Shown: positions 25,204 through 33,936 of the stretch, in pieces
Numbering within the stretch: the first letter of the stretch is position 1
Layout: every line of letters begins with the position of its first letter
Source of the DNA: Gelidibacter sp.
GTDB taxonomy: Bacteria > Bacteroidota > Bacteroidia > Flavobacteriales > Flavobacteriaceae
NCBI GenBank assembly: GCA_010906935.1
Contig: JAAFHC010000022.1
Coordinates: 1 to 40,219, forward strand
Direction of reading: 5' to 3'
Length of the DNA stretch: 40,219 nt
The notes under the pieces: generated by a model
What the model was told of the DNA's origin: nothing
Seen by the model: only the letters and a program-made list of their open reading frames with translations
Database searches by the model: none
Position numbers and translations under genes: made by a program

Positions 25204-26034
25204 TTATTTAGTTTCGTCCTTTGTTTTACGAAACATAAAATACAATCCCATAATAATAAGTGGAATGCTTAAAACCTGTCCGGTATTGAGTCCTAACATC
25301 CAATTCTCGCCTCCTTCAACCTGTTTTTCCTTGAAAAATTCCACAAGAAATCGAACCGACCAAAGCAATGCAAAAAACAATCCGAAAAGATAGCCCGATT
25401 TCTTCATTTTATCGGTTTTCCAATACACGAACCACAGGAGAATAAATACCAAAAGATACCCAAATGCCTCGTACAATTGTGATGGATGGCGTGGAAAATC
25501 TTCCCCCAATTGTCTAAATATAAAACCGTAATCCGAATTTGTTGGTTTTCCGATAATTTCAGAATTCATTAAATTCCCCAATCGGATAAAAACACCGGCA
25601 GCAGCAACTGGAATCGTAATTCTGTCTAAAATAAACAGTATTGGTTTTTTCAACACATTTTTACTGAAAAAATACATGGCGGTAATTATCCCAATAACCG
25701 CGCCGTGACTGGCCAAACCGGCATATCCCGTAAATTCAAATTTTGGCGAAAAACGGAAAGGCAGCAACACTTCCAAAGGTTTTCTGAAGAAAAATTCAGG
25801 TTCATAAAACAGGAAATGCCCAATTCTTGCGCCTAACAATGTTCCGATAATCGTATAAATAAACAAAGAATCCAATTTTTCAATAGGAATATTGTCATTT
25901 ATAAATATCTTTTTCATCAAAAACAACCCTAACATAAAGGCAATTACAAACATTAAACTGTAGTACCTAACAGCAAACGAGCCAATTTTAAAAATTTCGG
26001 GTGAAGGATTCCAATCTATTTGAAGTAGTATCAT
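25204..26034 (-). CDS. lgt: Prolipoprotein diacylglyceryl transferase
   Basis: 276 aa, about seven membrane spans. The signature motifs are RIGHFLFYEPEFF, GLASHGAVIGI, the family signature RLGNLMNSEIIGKPT, and RHPSQLYEAFGYL. It transfers the diacylglyceryl group from phosphatidylglycerol to the lipobox cysteine of prelipoproteins at the inner membrane. The lipoproteins at the right end of this window are expected substrates. The cysS-yidD-lgt order is recurrent in Flavobacteriia; here a repeat tract of about 450 bp separates yidD and lgt and ends 2 bp before the lgt start. Confidence 0.97.
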   Translation of the reverse strand: MILLQIDWNPSPEIFKIGSFAVRYYSLMFVIAFMLGLFLMKKIFINDNIPIEKLDSLFIYTIIGTLLGARIGHFLFYEPEFFFRKPLEVLLPFRFSPKFEFTGYAGLASHGAVIGIITAMYFFSKNVLKKPILFILDRITIPVAAAGVFIRLGNLMNSEIIGKPTNSDYGFIFRQLGEDFPRHPSQLYEAFGYLLVFILLWFVYWKTDKMKKSGYLFGLFFALLWSVRFLVEFFKEKQVEGGENWMLGLNTGQVLSIPLIIMGLYFMFRKTKDETK

Positions 26035-26035
26035 A

Positions 26036-26380
26036 GTTGTTTATTTGTTTGTTTAACTGTTTAGTTGTTTAATCGTGTAACTGTGAACTGTGAACTGTGA
26101 ACTGTTTAACTGTTTAGTTGTTTAGTTGTTTATTTGTTTAATCGTGTAACTGTGAACTGTTTAGTTGTTTAGTTGTTTAGTTGTTTAATCGTTTATTTGT
26201 TTAATCGTGTAACTGTGAACTGTTTAACTGTTTAGTTGTTTAATCGTGTAACTGTGAACTGTTTAACTGTTTATTTGTTTAGTTGTTTAATCGTTTATTT
26301 GTTTAATCGTGTAACTGTGAACCGTTTAATCGTTTAATTGTTTAACTGTTTAGTCGTTTAACTGTTTTTTATTGCCTTTA
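26036..26380. repeat. Tandem octamer tract (GTTTAACT / GTTTAGTT / GTTTAATC family)
   Basis: About 42 contiguous words of 8 nt (sometimes 7) drawn from a small set: GTTTAACT, GTTTAGTT, GTTTAATC, GTTTATTT, GTGTAACT and the heptamer GTGAACT. GTTTAATC, GTGTAACT, GTGAACT recur in that order at least five times, a higher-order repeat. There are no spacers and no coding potential. The right end carries the TTTTTTATTGCCTT block also found at 10755-10768 and 10814-10833. It occupies the yidD-lgt gap. Confidence 0.9.
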
Positions 26381-26465
26381 ACTTTTAACTTTTAACATTT
26401 AACTTTTAACTTTTAACTTTTAACATTTAACCTGCCTCCGGCAGGCAAGCTTTCAGCTTTTAACC
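26381..26465. repeat. ACTTTTAA-word tract plus CCTGCC/GGCAGG element
   Basis: Tandem AACTTTT and AACATTT words (26381-26430), then 34 bases (26431-26464) identical to 10882-10915, which contain the CCTGCC-TCC-GGCAGG palindrome followed by AAGCTTTCAGCTTTTAAC. It continues the octamer tract toward the yidD stop; 26466-26486 holds only CCGCCTTCGGGGGTT, another small GC-rich piece. Confidence 0.8.
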
Positions 26466-26486
26466 CGCCTTCGGGGGTTAGGGAGC

Positions 26487-26717
26487 TTACGGAACCGGAT
26501 CATACCCATGTCCGCCCCAAGGATTGCAACTCACAATTCGTTTGATTGACAACCAACCTCCTTTAAAAATTCCATGTTTTTTTAAAGCATCTATGGTATA
26601 ACTTGAACACGTCGGCGAATATCTGCAACTTGATGGCAAATACGGTGAAATGGCTGCCTGATAAAAACGCACCAGCCAAATAAATGGAATTGCCAATATT
26701 TTAGTAATCGTTTTCAA
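26487..26717 (-). CDS. yidD: Membrane protein insertion efficiency factor YidD
   Basis: 76 aa. The family core is complete: [20 protein letters not shown], then [13 protein letters not shown] and [20 protein letters not shown], with the conserved cysteines. It is a small inner-membrane-associated protein that assists YidC-dependent insertion. The start is TTG 26717 with no ATG alternative. It begins one base after the cysS stop, so translation is probably coupled. Beyond the stop lies the repeat tract. Confidence 0.95.
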   Translation of the reverse strand: MKTITKILAIPFIWLVRFYQAAISPYLPSSCRYSPTCSSYTIDALKKHGIFKGGWLSIKRIVSCNPWGGHGYDPVP

Positions 26718-26718
26718 A

Positions 26719-28197
26719 CTAATTTATGGAAAATGTGGTTCCTTCTTTTCCGTCTTTAAGCTGAATTCCTAAAACCGCGAGTTCGTCACGAATTTTGTCA
26801 GATAGCGCCCAATCCCTATTGTCACGCGCTTCTTTACGCATTTTGATCAACATTTCAACAACACCGTTTAATTTATCGCAGGCATTCTCTTCTGAATTGT
26901 TTTGCAAACCCAAAACATCAAAAACAAAAATATTCATGGTGTTTTTAAGTGTTTCTAGATCAGTTGCAGAAATGGTTTCCTTTTTTTCAAGCAATAAATT
27001 CACGTATTTTACCGCTTCAAATAAATTGGCAATCAACACCGGACTGTTAAAATCGTCGTTCATGGCCTCGTAACATCTTTGTTTCCAGTCGTTAATATTG
27101 ATAGATGACACTTTAACTGCTTCAATGTTTTCAAGATTATTTAAGGCTTCCATCAGTTTCATATAGCCTTTTTCAGCAGCTTCCAACGCATCATTCGAAA
27201 AATCCAACACACTTCGGTAATGCGCCTGCATCATAAAAAAACGTGTGGCACTTGGCGAAAACGCCTTGCTTAAAATCTTATTTTCTCCCGTAAAAATTTC
27301 ATTGGGCAAAATATAATTTCCGGTGGATTTTGCCATTTTCTGCCCGTTTAAAATCAGCATATTCGCATGCATCCAATAATTCACCGGATTCACCTTGTTT
27401 TTCACTTTAGATTGTGCAATCTCACATTCGTGATGCGGAAATTTCAAGTCCATTCCGCCACCGTGAATGTCAAATGTTTCTCCCAAATATTTTGTGCTCA
27501 TGGCAGTACATTCCAAATGCCACCCGGGAAAACCTTCTCCCCAAGGTGAAGGCCAACGCATAATATGTTTTTCTTCCGCTTTTTTCCAAAGGGCAAAATC
27601 TTGCGGATTTTTCTTTTCCGATTGTCCGTCCAACTCTCTTGTATTGTGAACAGATTCTTCGATATTCCTGCCTGAAAGAATTCCGTAATGTTCTGTTTCA
27701 TTGTATTTTAATACATCAAAATATACAGATCCATTTACTTCATAAGCCATTCCTTTGGCTAAAATATCTTTAATAATTTCAATTTGCTCAACGATATGTC
27801 CGGTTGCAGTAGGCTCAATACTTGGTGGCAAATTATTCACTTTTTGAAGCGTTTCATGAAAATCGACCGTATAGCGCTGCACCACTTCCATGGGTTCAAT
27901 TTTTTCTATTCGCGCTTTTTTGGCAATTCGGTCTTCGCCTTCATCTGCATCATTTTCCAAATGCCCGGCATCGGTAATATTGCGCACATAACGCACCTTA
28001 TAACCCAACTGTTTTAAATAACGAAAAACCAAATCGAAGGACATAAAAGTCCGTACATTTCCCAAATGCACATTGCTGTAAACCGTTGGTCCGCATACGT
28101 ACATGCCAACATTTCCTTCAACAATGGGTTTGAAAATTTCTTTAGATTTACTTAAAGAATTGTATATTTTGAGCTGATTTGTTTTGTATAATTCCAT
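26719..28197 (-). CDS. cysS: Cysteinyl-tRNA synthetase
   Basis: 492 aa class I synthetase. The zinc ligand Cys35 is in [19 protein letters not shown], where HLGN is the HIGH-type motif. WHLECTAMS and [19 protein letters not shown] carry the remaining zinc ligands. The KMSKS loop reads [10 protein letters not shown] near residue 290, a tolerated variant of the motif. The C-terminal helical anticodon-binding part includes [15 protein letters not shown] and [16 protein letters not shown]. It charges tRNA-Cys in the cytosol. It heads a cysS-yidD unit. Confidence 0.98.
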   Translation of the reverse strand: MELYKTNQLKIYNSLSKSKEIFKPIVEGNVGMYVCGPTVYSNVHLGNVRTFMSFDLVFRYLKQLGYKVRYVRNITDAGHLENDADEGEDRIAKKARIEKIEPMEVVQRYTVDFHETLQKVNNLPPSIEPTATGHIVEQIEIIKDILAKGMAYEVNGSVYFDVLKYNETEHYGILSGRNIEESVHNTRELDGQSEKKNPQDFALWKKAEEKHIMRWPSPWGEGFPGWHLECTAMSTKYLGETFDIHGGGMDLKFPHHECEIAQSKVKNKVNPVNYWMHANMLILNGQKMAKSTGNYILPNEIFTGENKILSKAFSPSATRFFMMQAHYRSVLDFSNDALEAAEKGYMKLMEALNNLENIEAVKVSSININDWKQRCYEAMNDDFNSPVLIANLFEAVKYVNLLLEKKETISATDLETLKNTMNIFVFDVLGLQNNSEENACDKLNGVVEMLIKMRKEARDNRDWALSDKIRDELAVLGIQLKDGKEGTTFSIN

Positions 28198-28222
28198 TAA
28201 AACTTCCCTTAATTTAAAAGCG

Positions 28223-28250
28223 TAAATATACTAAAAATCCTGAACCCAAA
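28223..28250 (-). promoter_or_regulatory. Candidate cysS promoter
   Basis: On the minus strand: TTTG (28247-28250), a 16-bp spacer and TATATTTA (28223-28230, one mismatch from the -7 consensus), leaving a leader of about 20 nt. The spacer is slightly short. Confidence 0.4.
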
Positions 28251-28471
28251 TTGAATGAAAAATGAATAATGAATCATGGGAAGTTCCTATTGTAAAATTC
28301 AAATTTAAAATTTAGCATTTGGCATTTATATTTTGCCATTTCGTTATTCAATTTCTATAGAGACTTCAAAACATAATTTGGGCTGAGACGATTTTATCGA
28401 GATAAATCATTTAAATTTACCGCGAATATTCGTTTCAATTTATAAAGATTTCAATTAAGCAGAAAGCCTTC

Positions 28472-29230
28472 ATGTACAATTTGTCCACCGTAAAAAAGAA
28501 TGTTTGCATCGTAATTCCCTGCTATAATGAAGAAAAAGGCTTGGCGGTGCAGGAATATAGGCACTTTATTGAAGAAAATCCGGAGGTATTAATCTGTTTT
28601 GTCAATGATGGTTCATCAGACAATACGCTGACCATTCTTGAAGGTATCAAATCGCGCTTTCCAAAGCAGGTCATTGTTCATTCCTATATTAAAAATATGG
28701 GTAAAGCTGAAGCCATACGAAGCGGTTTTCATTACTGTCATTATCATCATCAATTCGATTATATTGCCTATTTGGATGCCGATTTGGCAACTTCGCTGGA
28801 AGAATGTTTGGCGATGACTTGCTTCTTAAATACCGACATCAATTTTGTTTTTGGCTCGAGAATAAAAAGAATTGGCGCTGTGATTGAAAGAAGTCACTAC
28901 CGCTTTTTTATCGGCAGAATTATCGCCACCGTTATTTCCTATATTTTAAAGTTGAATGTTTACGATACGCAATGCGGTTGTAAAATATTTTCGACCCCAT
29001 TGGCAGAAGTCGTTTTTAAAGATGCTTTCGTTTCCAAATGGCTGTTTGATGTGGAGATTTTTGACAGAATCATTAAATTTTATGGAAGAGACAACGTGTT
29101 GAAAAAAATGCTGGAAGTGCCTTTGTTAAGATGGGTAGACAGAGGAGATTCAAAAGTAAAAGCCTCTTATTTTATAAAATTATGGATTGATTTGTACAGA
29201 ATCCATAACATTGTCAATTCAAAAAAATAA
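28472..29230 (+). CDS. Family 2 glycosyltransferase (ALG5/DPM1-like)
   Basis: 252 aa, no membrane span. The GT-A fold shows VIPCYNEEKGL, FVNDGSSDNTL, NMGKAEAIRSG and the metal-binding YLDADLATS. The later DTQCGCKIF and WLFDVEIFDR motifs are typical of polyprenyl-phosphate sugar transferases. It probably makes a lipid-linked sugar donor for the ArnT-like gene that starts 28 bp downstream (inference from pairing). First gene of the envelope cluster. Confidence 0.9.
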   Translation: MYNLSTVKKNVCIVIPCYNEEKGLAVQEYRHFIEENPEVLICFVNDGSSDNTLTILEGIKSRFPKQVIVHSYIKNMGKAEAIRSGFHYCHYHHQFDYIAYLDADLATSLEECLAMTCFLNTDINFVFGSRIKRIGAVIERSHYRFFIGRIIATVISYILKLNVYDTQCGCKIFSTPLAEVVFKDAFVSKWLFDVEIFDRIIKFYGRDNVLKKMLEVPLLRWVDRGDSKVKASYFIKLWIDLYRIHNIVNSKK

Positions 29231-29258
29231 TTCAAATCACTAACAAACGCTTCTAAAA

Positions 29259-30683
29259 ATGGACTTAAAAAGCTATAAAAACACCTCGTTTTATCTGTTT
29301 ATTTCTGTGGTTGTCATGGTGATTTTCCGACTTATTCTTACGGCAGCAATTCCCTTACTGGACAAGACAGAATCACGCTATGGGGAAATTGCCAGAATGA
29401 TGTACGAAACCAAAAATTGGGTGGTATTGCAAATAGATTACGGCATTCCATTTTGGGCAAAACCGCCTTTATCCACCTGGCTTTCTGCCTTAAGTTTTGA
29501 AACTTTCGGCGTAAGCGAAATGGCGGCGCGATTTCCTTCCTTTTTATTGGCCATTATTTTGTTGATTGTCCTTGGAAAATTGGCAAAAAAAGACGGTATT
29601 TCCTTTTATTTACCTGCATTTATTTTGTTGACCATGCCCGAATTTTTAATTCACACCGGCGTTGTCTCCACAGATAGTGCTTTGGCTTTTAGCATTGCCC
29701 TGATCATGATTTCTTTTTGGAAAGCGATGCAAAACGACAAATACTCCTTTTGGAATTATCTGTTTTTTATTGGGCTCGGATTGGGATTTTTAGCAAAAGG
29801 ACCTATCATTTTGGTTTTAACAGTCCCTCCTATTTTTCTTTGGATATTGCTGCATAAAATACCGCTTAAAGACATTTATATAAAATTGCCTTGGTTTACC
29901 GGAATCCTAATTACTGCAGTGATTTCAATTCCTTGGTATATTTTGGCAGAAAACAGATCACCCGGATTTTTAAATTATTTTATCGTAGGCGAACATTTTA
30001 ACCGATTTTTAGTTCCTGGATGGAAAGGCGATTTATACGGCAGTGGCCACTCGCAACCTCTTGGGATGATTTGGTTGTTTTTACTCGCTTTCGCATTTCC
30101 CTGGATACAAATTGTGTTGTATAAAATTTGGAAAGAAAGGAAAACAATTTTTAAGGATAAATATGTTTCCTACTTGGTTTTTTGGCTGTTTTGGACCCCG
30201 TTGTTTTTTACGATTTCAAAAAATATTTTACACACGTATATTCTTCCGGTAACCATTCCTATTGCGCTTTTAATGGTACATTGGTGGAAAAATTATGAAA
30301 AGAAAAATACCATGTTGGTGGTTGGTTCCATTTTTCCGGCAGTGGCCATTTTGCTTTTTTTTGGCGCTTTTTTAACCGGTAAATTGGATTTTTATATGAA
30401 TTCCGACAAATATCTAATTCAAAACCAACAAATTAATTTCAATAAAAATGAAGACCTTTACTATTGGATTGGCAAATCATATTCCGGACAGTTTTATTCC
30501 AACGGTAAAGCAAAAGTTGTTGCCGATACCAAGGAAATGGATTCCATATTAAAAAGTGACGCCAAGCTTTATTTTGTGGTAACTAACAAAAAGAAGAAAG
30601 ACATTCCCAACGAATACTTTTCAAAAATGAAGCTTCTGGATTCCAATTTTAAATCTTCCATTTATTTATTGAAACCTGAATAA
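29259..30683 (+). CDS. ArnT/PMT-like membrane glycosyltransferase (GT39/GT83 family)
   Basis: 474 aa with 10-11 hydrophobic spans in the first ~390 residues and a soluble C-terminal tail. The first periplasmic loop has the family pattern DKTESRYGEIARMM, then FWAKPPLSTWL and FGVSEMAARFPS, with the catalytic acidic residues. Members take a sugar from a polyprenyl-phosphate donor and attach it to lipid A, protein or other acceptors on the periplasmic face. Lipid A is the likeliest acceptor given the LAB_N and PAP2 neighbours (inference). No direct substrate evidence is in the sequence. Confidence 0.9.
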   Translation: MDLKSYKNTSFYLFISVVVMVIFRLILTAAIPLLDKTESRYGEIARMMYETKNWVVLQIDYGIPFWAKPPLSTWLSALSFETFGVSEMAARFPSFLLAIILLIVLGKLAKKDGISFYLPAFILLTMPEFLIHTGVVSTDSALAFSIALIMISFWKAMQNDKYSFWNYLFFIGLGLGFLAKGPIILVLTVPPIFLWILLHKIPLKDIYIKLPWFTGILITAVISIPWYILAENRSPGFLNYFIVGEHFNRFLVPGWKGDLYGSGHSQPLGMIWLFLLAFAFPWIQIVLYKIWKERKTIFKDKYVSYLVFWLFWTPLFFTISKNILHTYILPVTIPIALLMVHWWKNYEKKNTMLVVGSIFPAVAILLFFGAFLTGKLDFYMNSDKYLIQNQQINFNKNEDLYYWIGKSYSGQFYSNGKAKVVADTKEMDSILKSDAKLYFVVTNKKKKDIPNEYFSKMKLLDSNFKSSIYLLKPE

Positions 30684-30722
30684 ACATAAATTAACGACAA
30701 AAAATCGCAAAATTTTACATAA

Positions 30723-30896
30723 TTTTATTTGAGTTTAACAAAAGCAAATGGCTATTTTGAAAAAAGAAGAAATGAACAACACAAGTATTGGCTATTGGAA
30801 ACCATTAACCAACCATTGAAAAATATATGGAAGACATTCCAAAAATTAAAAACAACGCCGTTTAAAGCTGCTGAAGAATTACTAAAATTGGCTTAA
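30723..30896 (+). pseudogene. C-terminal remnant of a MeaB/ArgK-type GTPase gene
   Basis: An open stretch of 57 codons ending in TAA translates to ...LTKANGYFEKRRNEQHKYWL, then LETINQPLKNIW, ending in TPFKAAEELLKLA. This matches, from my knowledge of the family, the C-terminal dimerisation tail of MeaB, the GTPase chaperone of methylmalonyl-CoA mutase. It has no in-frame ATG, no GTPase motifs, and an in-frame stop at 30720-30722, so it is a relic. The stretch after ETINQ lacks the usual FYNN block, suggesting decay. It ends 6 bp before the next gene. Confidence 0.75.
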
Positions 30897-30901
30897 AAAT
30901 A

Positions 30902-31615
30902 ATGAAATACGAATTTACCATAATTGTGCCTGTTTATAATGAAGAGGACAATTTAAAACGCGTGGAACAGGAACTTTCCAATTATATAAAAATTGCCTCA
31001 AAAAGAACAAATATTCTTTTCGTAAATGACGGCAGTAAAGACAATAGCCAACAATTGATAGAGGAAATTTGCACCAAAAATCCTGATTTTTCCTATATTT
31101 CATTTGAACAAAACCGTGGATTAAGCGCTGCTATTGCGGCTGGATTTAAACATGTGGATGCAGAACTGGTTGGTTACATTGATTCCGATTTGCAAACAGC
31201 GCCTGAAGATTTTAATTTATTATTGGCAAATATTGGCGAATATGATTTGGTAACTGGTGTTAGGGCCAACAGAAAAGATTCCTTTGTAAAAAATATGTCT
31301 TCGGCAATTGCAAACGGAATAAGACGATCTTTTACGCATGATGGTATGGACGATACCGGCTGTCCGCTAAAAGTCATCAAAACCGATTTTGCCAAAAATA
31401 TTCCCATGTTTAATGGGTTGCATCGTTTTTTGCCCGCAATGATTTTATTGCAAAATGGCAAAATAAAACAAATTCCCGTGCAACATTTTCCAAGAATTGC
31501 TGGTCTGGCAAAATATGGATTGTGGAACCGATTGGTTGGTCCGCTCATCGATTGTTTTGCATATTTATGGATGAAGAAAAAATACTTGAATTATAAAATT
31601 GCTAAAAAGGGCTAA
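30902..31615 (+). CDS. Family 2 glycosyltransferase (DPM1/ArnC-like)
   Basis: 237 aa GT-A domain with no C-terminal membrane spans. Motifs are VPVYNEEDNL, FVNDGSKDNS, NRGLSAAIAAGF and the metal site YIDSDLQTAPEDF, with a later DDTGCPLKVIK and GLHRFLPAM. It likely loads a sugar onto polyprenyl phosphate at the cytosolic face. The stop overlaps the next ATG by one base (TAATG), so it is coupled to the LAB_N protein, which may anchor it to the membrane (inference). Confidence 0.92.
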   Translation: MKYEFTIIVPVYNEEDNLKRVEQELSNYIKIASKRTNILFVNDGSKDNSQQLIEEICTKNPDFSYISFEQNRGLSAAIAAGFKHVDAELVGYIDSDLQTAPEDFNLLLANIGEYDLVTGVRANRKDSFVKNMSSAIANGIRRSFTHDGMDDTGCPLKVIKTDFAKNIPMFNGLHRFLPAMILLQNGKIKQIPVQHFPRIAGLAKYGLWNRLVGPLIDCFAYLWMKKKYLNYKIAKKG

Positions 31616-32268
31616 TGAGCAACTGGATTATTTACAGTATCGGATTTTTGGCGCAGCTGATATTTTCGGGCAGACTTATTTTGCAATGGATTTTATCTGA
31701 AAAAAGCAAAAAAGTTTTGACGCCTGCCCTTTTTTGGAAATTAAGTTTATTTGCTTCCTTCCTGCTATTCGTCTATGGTTATTTGCGTGTGGATTTTGCC
31801 ATTATGTTGGGCCAGGCAATCACTTACTTCATTTATATTCGAAATTTACAGTTGCAGGGAGAATGGAAAAAAGCACCAATAATGTTGCGTATTTTCTTAT
31901 GGATTTTTCCGCTACTTATTGTCATTTACTATTTCAACAACAACACTTACGATTTGGCCAAATTGCTTAAAAATGAAAACATTCCGCAATGGTTGTTGGC
32001 TTTGGGAATTATTGCACAAACTGTTTTTGCGCTTCGTTTTGTTTACCAATGGATTTATTCTGAAAAAAATAAAGCATCGTTATTGCCTTTCGGATTTTGG
32101 CTTTTGAGTTTTATTGGCTCCATTATGATTTTAATTTACGCCATCATCAGAAAAGATCCCGTATTGTTTGTTGGCCATATGCTGGGCTCCATCATTTATT
32201 TCAGGAACCTTGTTTTATTAAAAAAGGAAAGTTCTAATAACATTCAAAAGGAAACTATAGATGATTAA
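31615..32268 (+). CDS. Membrane protein with two tandem LAB_N domains
   Basis: 217 aa, six membrane spans. Two copies of the lipid-A-disaccharide synthase N-terminal (LAB_N) domain align: QLIFSGRLILQWILSEKSKK with QTVFALRFVYQWIYSEKNKA, each followed by a (P)xxFW, two spans and (I/H)xxGxxIxYFxxxRNLxL. In other proteins LAB_N is fused to or lies beside lipid A and polyprenyl-sugar enzymes and acts as a small-molecule or flippase-like membrane module. Here it sits between a GT2 and an ArnT-like gene, overlapping both (1 bp and 8 bp). A role in flipping the lipid-linked sugar is a reasonable guess. Confidence 0.88.
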   Translation: MSNWIIYSIGFLAQLIFSGRLILQWILSEKSKKVLTPALFWKLSLFASFLLFVYGYLRVDFAIMLGQAITYFIYIRNLQLQGEWKKAPIMLRIFLWIFPLLIVIYYFNNNTYDLAKLLKNENIPQWLLALGIIAQTVFALRFVYQWIYSEKNKASLLPFGFWLLSFIGSIMILIYAIIRKDPVLFVGHMLGSIIYFRNLVLLKKESSNNIQKETIDD

Positions 32269-33886
32269 AATCTTTGAAAAATATCCGTTAGCCCTATTAT
32301 CAACTGTTGTGATCCTGATGCTCCTGGTTCATTTGGAAGTGCCAAACATGACCATTATGGAGGCCCGTAATTTTATTACGGCACGGGAAATGGTTCAGGA
32401 TGATAATTGGTTATTAACCACCATGAATGGTGAAGCCCGCTATCAAAAACCACCTTTGCCAACTTGGTTAACGGCAGTTTCAGGAATGATTTTTGGCATA
32501 AATAATATTTTTGCTTTACGGCTTCCTGCAGCATTGATGGTTTTATTTTCGGGTATTTGCATTTATTATTTATCCTTAAAATTAATGCTTTCTAAAATTC
32601 AAAGCTTCCATAACAGTTTAATTTTGGTGACTTCCTTCTATATTTTCGCCATCATTATTGAAGCGCCCTGGGATATTTTCGCGCATGGTTTTATGCTTGC
32701 CGGCCTCTATTTTTTGTTTCTCTTTTTTGAAGAAAAAATGGCGCTTTGGAAAAACGCTTTATTTGCCGCCTTTTTTGTTGGATTGTCTGTCATGAGTAAA
32801 GGACCGGTTTCTTTGTATGCCATGTTTTTACCCTTTTTGATTTCCTACGGAATGGTTTTTAAATTTAAAGACTTCAAAACAAAATTTCTGCCATTAACAG
32901 GATTTGTATTATTGTTAGTCATTATTGGAGGCTGGTGGTTTGTGTATGTAAGATTGGCCGATCCCGAAGCATTTTTAAAAATTGCCACAAAAGAAACCGA
33001 AAATTGGAGCAACTACAACATCAAACCATTTTATTACTATTGGAACTTTTTTATCCAGTCCGGTTTATGGGCAATTCCCGCATTGATAAGTTTGTTGTAT
33101 CCTTATTTGATAAAGCGCATTGAACATAAAAAAGCCTATCAGTTCTCTTTTTGGTGGACGATTTTCGCCGTTGTTTTACTTTCTCTGATTCCTGAAAAAA
33201 AGTCGCGATATTTGGTTCCGGCGCTTATTCCGTTGGCGATAAATACTGGGTTTTATATACAATATTTATTGAACAATTTTTCTGAATTAAAACGAAAAGG
33301 GGAAACAATTCCTGTTTATTTTAATTTTGGACTAATAGCCATCATAAGTCTGGCAGTGCCTTTTGCTTTGTTCTTTTTGTTGAAAGACGGATTGCAAAAC
33401 CACCTTTTAAGTTATGTATTGACTTCAATGGCAATGCTTTTAATAGGTATTTTACTGATTAGAAATTTGTATGTTAAAAAATTTCAAAATGTATTTTATT
33501 TAACCATTTTGTTTGTAGTTTCTTTAGCGGTGTTCGGATTGCCGCTGTCAAAAAGCATCACTAAAAATGAAGCTTATAAATCCATTAATTCCTTGCATCA
33601 ATTTGAAGAAAAAGAACATATTATCAGTTATTCCGTAGGGGAAATAACGCCGGAACTTCTTTGGGAATACAACGGAATTATCAAAAACATTTATAAAGAT
33701 AAGTCTGTAGAAATACCGGCTGAGCCAAATTTTGGCTTGCTGCTTATGCCTAAAGATGTTGAAATTATGACCTCTCAAATGGGCCAAGATTATAATTTTA
33801 GACTCATTGAAACTTATAATTTAAATTTTGGTTCAAAAAGCAAAGAGCGGTTAATCAGAGAATTTTATTTAGTATCAAAAAAATAG
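32261..33886 (+). CDS. Second ArnT/PMT-like membrane glycosyltransferase (GT39/GT83)
   Basis: 541 aa with about 12 spans. The first loop shows NMTIMEARNFITAREM, then GEARYQKPPLPTWLTAV and INNIFALRLPAAL, the ArnT pattern, although the residue before the EAR is Met rather than the DE(T/S)R-type Asp seen in the paralogue at 29259. The middle span region has SVMSKGPVSLY, and the EKKSRYLVPALIPLA motif follows. The soluble C-terminal domain runs from about 430. It is the third gene of a tightly overlapping GT2-LAB_N-ArnT operon. Confidence 0.9.
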   Translation: MIKIFEKYPLALLSTVVILMLLVHLEVPNMTIMEARNFITAREMVQDDNWLLTTMNGEARYQKPPLPTWLTAVSGMIFGINNIFALRLPAALMVLFSGICIYYLSLKLMLSKIQSFHNSLILVTSFYIFAIIIEAPWDIFAHGFMLAGLYFLFLFFEEKMALWKNALFAAFFVGLSVMSKGPVSLYAMFLPFLISYGMVFKFKDFKTKFLPLTGFVLLLVIIGGWWFVYVRLADPEAFLKIATKETENWSNYNIKPFYYYWNFFIQSGLWAIPALISLLYPYLIKRIEHKKAYQFSFWWTIFAVVLLSLIPEKKSRYLVPALIPLAINTGFYIQYLLNNFSELKRKGETIPVYFNFGLIAIISLAVPFALFFLLKDGLQNHLLSYVLTSMAMLLIGILLIRNLYVKKFQNVFYLTILFVVSLAVFGLPLSKSITKNEAYKSINSLHQFEEKEHIISYSVGEITPELLWEYNGIIKNIYKDKSVEIPAEPNFGLLLMPKDVEIMTSQMGQDYNFRLIETYNLNFGSKSKERLIREFYLVSKK

Positions 33887-33936
33887 TACTTTTAACCTAT
33901 ACAATAAACACAAAGGAAATCAAAATACAAACATTT

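Noticed and set aside
26036-26380. Possible CRISPR array
   Set aside because: Units are 7-8 nt, contiguous and without spacers, and no cas gene is present in the window.
26719-28197. Defective KMSKS motif in cysteinyl-tRNA synthetase
   Set aside because: KMAKS keeps both lysines and the second serine; every other motif and zinc ligand is present.
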